Source of the DNA: Sporothrix humicola
Lineage: Eukaryota; Ascomycota; Sordariomycetes; Ophiostomatales; Ophiostomataceae
Length of the DNA stretch: 64,000 bases
NCBI GenBank assembly: GCA_021396245.1
Contig: WNYE01000011.1
Coordinates: forward strand, 248,001 to 312,000
Direction of reading: 5' to 3'
Under the pieces are notes generated by a model. That model had not been told where the DNA came from. It did no database searches and was given only the letters and a program-made list of their open reading frames with translations. Every line of letters starts with the position of its first letter. Positions within the stretch are counted from its first letter, which is position 1. The position numbers and the translations under genes are program-made. Positions 56,874 through 64,000 of the stretch are shown here, piece after piece.

Positions 56874-58164
56874 GTGAGAATATGGAATGTCCTCCAAATA
56901 AAATATCAAAATTTCCATTAAAGCAGATGTTCTAACAAGATCAGAAACAGGCTGCCATAACACTGGACCATGTCTATCTCTTTACTCGTCTCATGTATCT
57001 TCATTCTCATTCTGTCGTTTTAGTCCCACCTAGCTAGTATTTGCGCATGCACTATAATCATAGGATAATATTTAAACAGGCGTCAGATGAAATACATTTG
57101 ATCACGATAATTTCTGGACAAAAAGAGCGTCCACGTGTAAGTCAGTGATCAGATGAAATGCACACGTGCTGTTGATAAATGATACTATTTGCACTGTATA
57201 TTAGTCATCTGTCCAGTGCACGCCGTCTGTCCAAGTGGCCATTTTGTGTAGTTGCAGGGTTGTTCGCTGTGCTAATAGCAGGATCAGCTACTGGACAATC
57301 GAAATAATAATGTGCTCCTTTAACAGTCTTCTGTGATCATTTTGGACCCTGAATTTTGCTTGCAAATCCAAAGACCCTTTAATACACTTTTTCCTCGTCC
57401 AAGACATCGCTCAGAGCTCCCGTCTGGCTCCGGTCCGGTCAGCTGTCCGTCGGTTTTCTTACTCAGGTTCAGGCGGTAGCTCAGGCGGTAGCTCCAGGCG
57501 GTCCTTGCCGCAAGGCTGCACCGTTTAATTGTGGGGCCCAGTGCTCGTCAGTGGTCGTCATCGACTGCAAGGACAAGCAGGCGCCAACGACCAAGACCAA
57601 CGCGCATTTTGCTCTTGCCAGCTGCGCCCCGCCCTCCGTCGTGACTTCCTTCAACGTCGCAACCTCGACAGGCATTTTCGACAGGCACATTCCGACAACA
57701 TCTTCTCCTCCCCCTTATTTCCCCCCCTCCCTCCCACCGTGGCTCCCTTTTGGCGGACCCGTCTCTTCCAGCGCGGTGCTCGAGCAGTCCGCCCGCCTGT
57801 GCCCGTGTCCTGGAAGCACCCCCACGCTCTTACTCGACGCATACCGACAGTACCCACTACTCCCCCGACGATACCTCCCAACGAAACTCCCTCCCCGACA
57901 TCCTCCTCCCTCCTCCACCGCTCAAAAGCTTCATTCCTCGCCGGCTACCGCGCCGCCCGCAGCAACGCCTCTCTCGGTCCCCCTCCACGTATTCCTCTGC
58001 GTGAACGCTACATTCGCTTCCGTCTCGAGACCCTTCCCCGCTACCGCCAGCGCGCCCACAGCCGCGTCTACCGGTTTCTCGTCGAGCGGGCACACAGGCG
58101 TGCACTACGACTGCACAAAAAGTCATCCGAAAAGCAAATCACCGCCCGCCTTTTGCCCCTTGCC
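56874..58164. other. Gap and probable leader upstream of the App1-like gene
   Basis: No independent gene is supported. An imperfect tandem repeat of a 12-nt caggcggtagct-like unit lies at about 57469-57502. From about 57529 the frame of the downstream gene is open but contains no ATG until 58165, and the sequence is C-rich as in leaders. It may contain an unrecognised first exon. Confidence 0.45.
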
Positions 58165-60732
58165 ATGGACGACCCCGAACGCGGGTCCGGGTCGCGGCGG
58201 CGACGCTTCGCCGCCCTCGCCAACAATGTCTACCGCGCCGGCGTGGCGGCCGCGAGCGAGATCCGGGACCAGTACAACACGTCGCGGGCCATGAGAGACG
58301 ATCCAAACTCGAGCAGCAGCGACTGGGAAGAAGACCGGCCGCCGCACATCCCGGGGGCGTTTCCCGACGTGGCCTTTGCAACCGGCGGCGACGCCCAGAT
58401 GGTGCTGTTCCCCATGTACGCCAAGCGGCATGTGAAAAAGTATGGCCGGGGTCAGAGCCAACGGTATGGCCAGCAATCGTCTAGCCAGTACGACCGCAGA
58501 CGGGACTCCTCCTCTTCGTCGTCGTCTGACGAACGAATGCAGGTCGGCCGGCACCCCGACGCGGCGCCCAACTGGCACCAAGAGTTTGCGCGCCTCGAAG
58601 ACGAAAAGGCCGTCGTGGACGTCAACGTGCACGGGTGGCTGTACCTGGCCAACCGCGGACCCCTGACAAGAAAGAACCGCATCTTGCTCGGACTAGCTCG
58701 GCGTCTTAGCGGTATCCCGGCACCAAACCAGTGGGCACCAGTCACAGCAGGGCCGGACGCAAGTGTAGCTTCGGCAGAGCCTGGGCCCGGAAACCGCCCC
58801 GAAGACCTAAGGGAGGCCCAAAAGATCCTGCGGGCCGCCGAGGCGATTGAACGCCGTGGCCAGGGCGAAAAGGAAGTGGCCAACCGCGGCGGATACAGCG
58901 AGACGCCCGAGACGGCAGCGAGCTACGACGACGACAGCTCATCCGACGACCAGTCCAACAAACACAGACAGAAACAACCACATTACCCACCCCCACCCGG
59001 CCCCGGAAAACTGACGCCAAAGTCATCGTGGTCGACGACTGGCGGCGGTGGCTCTGCCGCCCTGGAAATGACCGAGGCCGAGCTCACAGCCGCCAACACC
59101 AACCTGCTGGCACGACTCGGGCCGTTCTTGACAACGCCCGTCGTCGACCAGCCCGTCACCCTTTTCTTTTACAACGAAACCCAGTCGCAGTCACGTACCG
59201 TGACAACCTCCGACGCAGGTCACTTCTCGACCTGCGCCGCCCTCGACTTTGTCCCCACCCACGTCCGCGTGCTCGTTTCTAGCAGCAACGGCATCAGCAG
59301 TTCGTCAGGCGCAGACCGAGACGGCAGTGACCGACGCGACCACCGCATCCCCGCCAACATTAGCGAGACCGCCCTCGTCAACAGTCTAACCGAGCCCCTG
59401 TCCGCCGTCGCCCCCATCGACCTCGTCGAGGACCGCGGCGTCAGCCTCATCAGCGACATTGACGACACCATCAAGTCGTCCAACATCGCTCTCGGCACCC
59501 GCGAAATCTTCCGCAACACCTTTGTGCGCGAGCTCGCCGACATGGCTGTCGACGGCGCCCGCGAGTGGTACGCCAGCCTGCACGCGCTGGGCGTCCAGTT
59601 CCACTACTGCTCAAACAGCCCGTGGCAGCTGTTCCCCATGCTGACCACGTTTTTCAAGCAGGCCGGCCTGCCGCGGGGTCCGCTCCATCTCAAACAGTAC
59701 AGCGGCATGCTCCAGGGCATATTTGAGCCCGTGGCCGAGCGCAAGCGGGGCACACTCGAAAAAATTCTGCGCGACTTCCCCAACCGCCGGTTCTTGCTGG
59801 TCGGCGACAGCGGCGAGGCCGATCTCGAGGTGTACACCGATCTTGTCTTGGCCCACCCGGGCCGCATCCTGGCCATCTTCATCCGCGACGTCACCACGCC
59901 CGAGCAGCCGGGGTACTTTACGACAGTTCCTGTGGCTGGCGCAGGCGTCACCAACATGACAAACATGGCGGCCGAACGCCGTCCTGCTCTCCCTCCACGC
60001 ATGGCCACCGCTCCACCAAAGCCAGAGCCCGAACCCCAAGGGCCTGTTATGGGCACTCTGATCGACTTTGGCGACGATGCCGACAGTGGTTCGTCTCCAG
60101 CCAACTTTGGCGCCGGCGGGCCTCTTCCCTCGACCATTCCTCCCCTGTCCACCACCTCCTCCTCCAACTCGGTCAACACGGTTGGCACTGCCCCGTCGTC
60201 GTCCGCTTCGCGCAAGCCACTGCCGCCGCCCCGGCCGTCCAAGCCGCTGGCCCTGAGAGGCTCCATGGCGCAATCCTCGGCAGGAGGGCCTTTGTCGTCC
60301 TCACAAGCGTCTTCACCCACAACCAGTGCGCCGTCTTCTCGCCTGGTTCCCCCGCCACCGCCGCCTCGCAAGCCCGTCGGATCGGCCAGCAACAGTGCCA
60401 ACAATAGTGGACGCAGCACGCCAAACCCAAACCCGAGGGCCGTGTCAGTGTCTGCATCGGATGCCGACGACATTCCCCCGCCGCCGCCGCCTCGTCGTGT
60501 CCAGACGGACGAGAGGGATCGTCCAGACTACAGCCGCCCCGACCGGCCGGCACAGTCGCAGGCCCAGGCCCCACCCAACAAAAAGGTCGACATGTGGCGG
60601 CGGCGACTGGCGCACGCACAAGACGTGCTGGGCCCGCAGGGCGTCGCGCTGTATACATGGCGGCGGGGGCAGGATGTGGCCGTTGAGGCGATTGGGATTG
60701 TCAAGCAGGCTCTGAAGGAGGAGAAGCGGTGA
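58165..60732 (+). CDS. App1-type phosphatidate phosphatase (DUF2183)
   Basis: Actin-patch-associated lipid phosphatase that converts phosphatidate to diacylglycerol at endocytic sites in yeast. I start at ATG 58165 (tgccATGGAC, strong context), giving 855 residues that begin MDDPERGSGSRRRRFAALAN as in other filamentous fungi. A conserved N-terminal region (IPGAFPDVAFATGGDAQMV, then VDVNVHGWLYLANRGPLTRK) precedes the catalytic DUF2183 domain. The haloacid-dehalogenase DxDxT motif is D431-I-D433-D434-T435, followed by HYCSNSPWQLFPML and LVGDSGEADLEVY. The C-terminal ~200 residues are Pro-rich with PPPPPPRKP and PPPPPPRR, likely SH3 ligands for actin-patch proteins. No introns are seen within this part. 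The frame is open for 212 further codons upstream without an ATG, so an earlier spliced start is possible. Confidence 0.87.
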   Translation: MDDPERGSGSRRRRFAALANNVYRAGVAAASEIRDQYNTSRAMRDDPNSSSSDWEEDRPPHIPGAFPDVAFATGGDAQMVLFPMYAKRHVKKYGRGQSQRYGQQSSSQYDRRRDSSSSSSSDERMQVGRHPDAAPNWHQEFARLEDEKAVVDVNVHGWLYLANRGPLTRKNRILLGLARRLSGIPAPNQWAPVTAGPDASVASAEPGPGNRPEDLREAQKILRAAEAIERRGQGEKEVANRGGYSETPETAASYDDDSSSDDQSNKHRQKQPHYPPPPGPGKLTPKSSWSTTGGGGSAALEMTEAELTAANTNLLARLGPFLTTPVVDQPVTLFFYNETQSQSRTVTTSDAGHFSTCAALDFVPTHVRVLVSSSNGISSSSGADRDGSDRRDHRIPANISETALVNSLTEPLSAVAPIDLVEDRGVSLISDIDDTIKSSNIALGTREIFRNTFVRELADMAVDGAREWYASLHALGVQFHYCSNSPWQLFPMLTTFFKQAGLPRGPLHLKQYSGMLQGIFEPVAERKRGTLEKILRDFPNRRFLLVGDSGEADLEVYTDLVLAHPGRILAIFIRDVTTPEQPGYFTTVPVAGAGVTNMTNMAAERRPALPPRMATAPPKPEPEPQGPVMGTLIDFGDDADSGSSPANFGAGGPLPSTIPPLSTTSSSNSVNTVGTAPSSSASRKPLPPPRPSKPLALRGSMAQSSAGGPLSSSQASSPTTSAPSSRLVPPPPPPRKPVGSASNSANNSGRSTPNPNPRAVSVSASDADDIPPPPPPRRVQTDERDRPDYSRPDRPAQSQAQAPPNKKVDMWRRRLAHAQDVLGPQGVALYTWRRGQDVAVEAIGIVKQALKEEKR

Positions 60733-61068
60733 AGTTGACGAAGTCGGCGAAGCCGGCGGGGTCAATGCTGTCAACTATCGTTGGTTGACAAGGTTTAATC
60801 TTGACGCCGACTGTATAACTACTCTTGTACATTTTGATCACATTCTCCGTACTCTTCTCGCATAGATAGCCAGCACAAGCAGCAACAAGCAAGCAATAAC
60901 AATAAACAACAAGCGTCCGCTCAAACCATTCTCTTCAGTTTATAACATGTAATTCAAAGTCTTTTTGACGCCTCTATGAAAATGCAAACAAAATAAAGGG
61001 AAGACAAAACAAATGCAACATAGATTAGATACAGAAACTTCCACGCAACAACACAACAGCACACACGT
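60733..61068. other. Convergent gap between App1-like and DRS1 genes
   Basis: 336 bp between two stops. It is A/T-richer than its neighbours and holds both 3' UTRs. Runs such as caagcaagcaataacaataaacaac are probably untranslated tail sequence. No gene or RNA was recognised. Confidence 0.6.
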
Positions 61069-63660
61069 CTATCTCTTTCCACCCCGACCGCCACGTCCAC
61101 CGCGAGACGCCTTGGCGCCCTTGGTGCCGCGAGCGCCCGTTGCCGGCTTGACCACACGGCCAGCAGGTTTAGCCGTAGCAGAAGGCTTGCCTGTAGGCTT
61201 GCCAGCCGGCTTTGCACCAGGCTTTCCTGCAGGTTTGCCTCCCGGCTTCGCACCAGGCTTGCCCAGCGCCTTCTTCTCCTGCTTGAGCTTCTTGCCGCCC
61301 ATGCCCGCCAGCCGGTCCGCCTTGTTGTCGAGCTTCTTCATGTCCTTGTTGCTCAGCTTGCCGCCCCGCTTGGTTTTCAATTTTTCGCGCAGCTTCTCGA
61401 CGCTCTCCTGCTTCTTCTCCTCGGACATGTTGCCCTCGTAGCCGGTTCGTTTGGCCGCCTGCTTCTTTTGTTCTTTTTCGCGCGGCGTCTCGAACCACGT
61501 CTTCTTCGGGCGCGCCAGGATCTCGTCCTTGTGCTTGAGCAAATTCTCGCCCCGCGTCACCTCCATCTCCGCCATGGCAAGCTTGCGCGCCTCGCGCTCT
61601 TCCTCGATAATGTCGGCAATGTCGTCCTCGAGCGCGTCAATCTTGGTCTGCCACGCGTCCGCGGCGGCCGGGTCGACGGATCGGCTCTTAATGACAAACT
61701 TTGTCGCGCTCTTCGCCCCGCCCTCGCCGGCCTCGCCCTTGCGCATCGCCTTTGTCGCGGAGCGCACAAACTTGCGGTCGGCTTCGGCCACCAACGTCAC
61801 GGCCACACCGCGGTGGCCCGCACGAGCGGTACGGCCGATACGGTGGATGTAGTCGTCCAAGTTTTTCGGGACCTCGTAGTTGATGACCGTCTGGACGCCC
61901 TTGATATCGAGACCACGCGACGCCAGGTCCGAGGCCAGCAGGAACGAGACGGCGCCCTTGCGGAACGACTCGAGAGCCGCCGACCGCTCGGCCTGCTTGA
62001 TGTTGCCGTGGAGCTCCTCGCATGTGAGGCCCAGCAGACCAAAGACGACGCGCGCTTCGTGAATGTAGCGTTTTTCACGGAAGAAAATAATGGTGTGGTC
62101 GCGGTAGAGTGTCGTGCACAGGTGCAGGAGGTAGCCCAGCCGGGAGTCCTCGCGGCCCTGGCGCAGACGCACAAACTCTTGCGTCAGCGTGCCCGCCGTG
62201 CGCGAGTTGCCGTCCGCCACAACGCGCACGGGCCGCAGCATGCCCACTCTAATCAGGTCGTCGACGGGCGCCGTCATTGTCGCCGAGAACAGCATCGTCT
62301 GGCGCGACCGCGGCAAGAACTTGACAATCTCGTTGAGCTCGTCGGCGAAACCGTCCTGCAACATGCGGTCGGCCTCGTCGAGCACCAGGATCTCGGTGGC
62401 GTCGACGGCGAAGCCAGGCGTGTTGCGCATGTGGTCGATAAAACGACCGGGCGTACCAATGACAATGTCGGGGCGGGCGCGCAGCTTGGGCTCGGTCGCT
62501 TTAAAGGAGGTACCACCGACGGCCAGCACCATGGTGATGGACGTAAACTGGGCAAGCTTGACGGCGACAGCGTGGCACTGCACGGCCAACTCGCGCGTCG
62601 GCGTCAGGATCACGACGCGCGTCTTGGGGACCTTGCTGGGGCGGTACAACAAACGTTCCAGGATAGGAAGCAAAAAGGCAGCCGTCTTACCCGAACCGGT
62701 GACGGCCTGGCCGACAACGTCCTTGCCACCGACGGCAAAGGGCATCGTCTTGGCCTGGATCTTGGTGGGGCGGTGGAAGCCGGCGGCAGCGACGGCCCGC
62801 AGAATGGGCCGCGAGAATATGCGCATCGACTCAAATGTAGGGACAGACGCAAGAGAGTTGGCGTCCTCGCCCTCTTCGTCGGAATCTTCGCCACCCTTCT
62901 TGCCCTTTTTGCCCTTCTTGGCCTTGAGCTTCTCCTTCTCGCCGTCGGCAAAGAAGGCCTTTTGGCGCGCGGCCTCTTCGCTGTCCTCGTCGCTCGAGGC
63001 ATCGCTGTCGCTGGGGGGATCGTGGTCGTCGGGATGGCCAATGGGGGTGGCGACAGAGTCGTTGTCCGAAGCGGCGTCGTCGTCCTCTTCGTTGTCTTCG
63101 TCATCGTCCTCAGCCTCCTCATCGTCGCTACCAACACCATTGGCCTCGGCATCCTCGTCCTCCTCGTCAGAGTCGGCGCCCATGCCAAAGCCGTCTTCGG
63201 CAAGCACTTCGTCGTCGAGGTCAAGGTCGTCGTCCTCGTCGTCACCCTCCTCCATTTCGTCGTCCTCATCTTCGACCTCCTCGTCACTCTCTTCTGCCTT
63301 CTTCGCCTTGCCATTCGTCTTCTTCTCGTCCTTCTTGCCGTCCTTGCCGTCCTTGCCGGCCGCCTCCGCCTCTCGCTTCTCCCGCTTCCGCTGGATAATC
63401 GCACTCAAGTCGACAATCCGCTCAGCACCAATCCACTCCATGTCGGTTTTTGTCTGCTCGTCTTCCTCCTCGGCATCGTCGCCCCCTCCCAAACCCCCAA
63501 ATACAAAATCGTCCCCGTCCCACACAAAGTCCGGGTTCATGTGCTGCCGCTTGTGAGCCGGCAGGCCCTCGTCTTCGCTGTCCGACTGCTCGTCCGACAC
63601 CTCGTCGTCGTCTTCAATCGTCCGCCCGTAAAAGGGCTCGGCCTTTCTTTTGGAGGGCAT
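61069..63660 (-). CDS. DRS1: ATP-dependent RNA helicase Drs1 (DEAD-box)
   Basis: Nucleolar helicase needed for 60S ribosomal subunit assembly, orthologue of DDX27. Intronless, 863 residues, start at ATG 63660. The first ~275 residues are acidic with long Asp/Glu/Ser runs. The helicase core follows with the Q motif (GFHRPTKIQAKTMP), motif I (AVTGSGKT), Ia (PTRELA), Ib (TPGR), II (DEAD, residues 428-431), III (SAT), V (DLASRGLDI) and VI (HRIGRTARAG). After the core come the Drs1-specific stretch with WQTKIDALEDDIADIIEEE and the downstream RPKKTWFETPREKE, and a basic tail with repeated KPGAKPGGKPAGK units ending in Arg/Gly. Length and order fit the family. It converges with the App1-like gene. 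Confidence 0.95.
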   Translation of the reverse strand: MPSKRKAEPFYGRTIEDDDEVSDEQSDSEDEGLPAHKRQHMNPDFVWDGDDFVFGGLGGGDDAEEEDEQTKTDMEWIGAERIVDLSAIIQRKREKREAEAAGKDGKDGKKDEKKTNGKAKKAEESDEEVEDEDDEMEEGDDEDDDLDLDDEVLAEDGFGMGADSDEEDEDAEANGVGSDDEEAEDDDEDNEEDDDAASDNDSVATPIGHPDDHDPPSDSDASSDEDSEEAARQKAFFADGEKEKLKAKKGKKGKKGGEDSDEEGEDANSLASVPTFESMRIFSRPILRAVAAAGFHRPTKIQAKTMPFAVGGKDVVGQAVTGSGKTAAFLLPILERLLYRPSKVPKTRVVILTPTRELAVQCHAVAVKLAQFTSITMVLAVGGTSFKATEPKLRARPDIVIGTPGRFIDHMRNTPGFAVDATEILVLDEADRMLQDGFADELNEIVKFLPRSRQTMLFSATMTAPVDDLIRVGMLRPVRVVADGNSRTAGTLTQEFVRLRQGREDSRLGYLLHLCTTLYRDHTIIFFREKRYIHEARVVFGLLGLTCEELHGNIKQAERSAALESFRKGAVSFLLASDLASRGLDIKGVQTVINYEVPKNLDDYIHRIGRTARAGHRGVAVTLVAEADRKFVRSATKAMRKGEAGEGGAKSATKFVIKSRSVDPAAADAWQTKIDALEDDIADIIEEEREARKLAMAEMEVTRGENLLKHKDEILARPKKTWFETPREKEQKKQAAKRTGYEGNMSEEKKQESVEKLREKLKTKRGGKLSNKDMKKLDNKADRLAGMGGKKLKQEKKALGKPGAKPGGKPAGKPGAKPAGKPTGKPSATAKPAGRVVKPATGARGTKGAKASRGGRGGRGGKR

Positions 63661-64000
63661 GCTGGGTGGTCGAGGTGGTGGTGGTGGGATGTGTTGTTTC
63701 CCTTTGGTGGTGGTGGTTGTACTTCTTGTACCTTACTTTCGGAAGGCGCTACGGAAATTTTGGTTCTTGAGAGGTCGACAACTTTTTTTTCTGCCGTACA
63801 AAATATTTTGGCGGTGAGCCGCCAGCACCAGCGCCAGCCATTCAGGTACAGGCACAAGTGCAAAAGACCCACTTTTTATCGTCAACATCAACAACCGTCA
63901 ACATCTTCAATTGAACGACTTCTTCTTTGGCGAACTGCGACGGATTGCATTTTCAAAATTCAATTGTAGTATATTTTATGAATGGCAATTTTTTGGAGTA
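63661..64000. promoter_or_regulatory. Upstream region of DRS1, cut by the window edge
   Basis: 340 bp upstream of the DRS1 start. On the gene's strand the first 60 nt are rich in ACC/CAC triplets, a common fungal leader composition. No clear TATA or other box could be fixed, and whatever lies on the other side is outside the window. Confidence 0.45.

Noticed and set aside
61468..63969. 833-codon open frame antisense to DRS1
   Set aside because: It mirrors the G/C-biased codons of the helicase on the opposite strand, has no domain and consists of Val/Leu/Arg-rich low-complexity text. It is a shadow of the real gene.
1..64000. tRNA, 5S rRNA and CRISPR
   Set aside because: I looked for B-box-like GGTTCGA words, 5S-like text and regularly spaced repeats by eye; the few GGTTCGA hits are inside coding sequence and there are no spaced repeats. 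A covariance-model scan could still find something I missed.

Overview
The window is nuclear DNA of a filamentous ascomycete (Pezizomycotina, most likely Sordariomycetes). The evidence is short GT-AG introns (51-252 nt) with GTAAGT-like donors and CTAAC/CTGAC branch points just before the acceptor, strong G/C preference at third codon positions, and fungal families such as LysM/CBM18, App1, fungal eIF3c and a HOL1-like DHA1 transporter. The species cannot be fixed from the sequence alone. I support 16 protein-coding genes. I saw no tRNA, rRNA, CRISPR array or intact transposon.

Left block (2-18 kb), housekeeping: PRP8 (spliceosome core, minus) shares a 777-bp bidirectional promoter with NIP1/eIF3c (translation initiation, plus). 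Next comes a mitochondrial PPR protein resembling CIA84 (plus), whose leader holds an intron-split six-codon uORF. It converges on the mitochondrial ribosomal protein bS18m gene (minus). PRP8 and NIP1 together are the largest genes of the block, and the block covers splicing, cytosolic translation, complex I assembly and mitoribosome function.

Middle block (18-46 kb), accessory and sparse: a 51-aa triple-CxxC protein (minus); a VWA-Vint (Hint) protein (plus); a secreted bacterial-type substrate-binding protein (minus); a large calpain-like protease (minus); a DHA1 MFS transporter (plus) converging on a NiCoT nickel/cobalt transporter (minus). Divergent gene pairs here are separated by 6.3, 6.6 and 4.4 kb of apparently non-coding DNA, whereas convergent pairs are only 66-336 bp apart across the window.

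Right block (50-64 kb): a four-exon sugar transporter, an ADP-ribosylglycohydrolase (both plus), a tandem GFA-domain protein (minus), a secreted LysM-CBM18 protein, an App1-type phosphatidate phosphatase (both plus) and the ribosome-biogenesis helicase DRS1 (minus). 

The most notable items are the VWA-Vint gene, the periplasmic-binding-protein-like gene in a eukaryote, the small triple-CxxC gene, the spliced uORF, the PRP8 intron cluster at the classic intein site, and a 12-nt minisatellite motif shared by introns of two unrelated genes.
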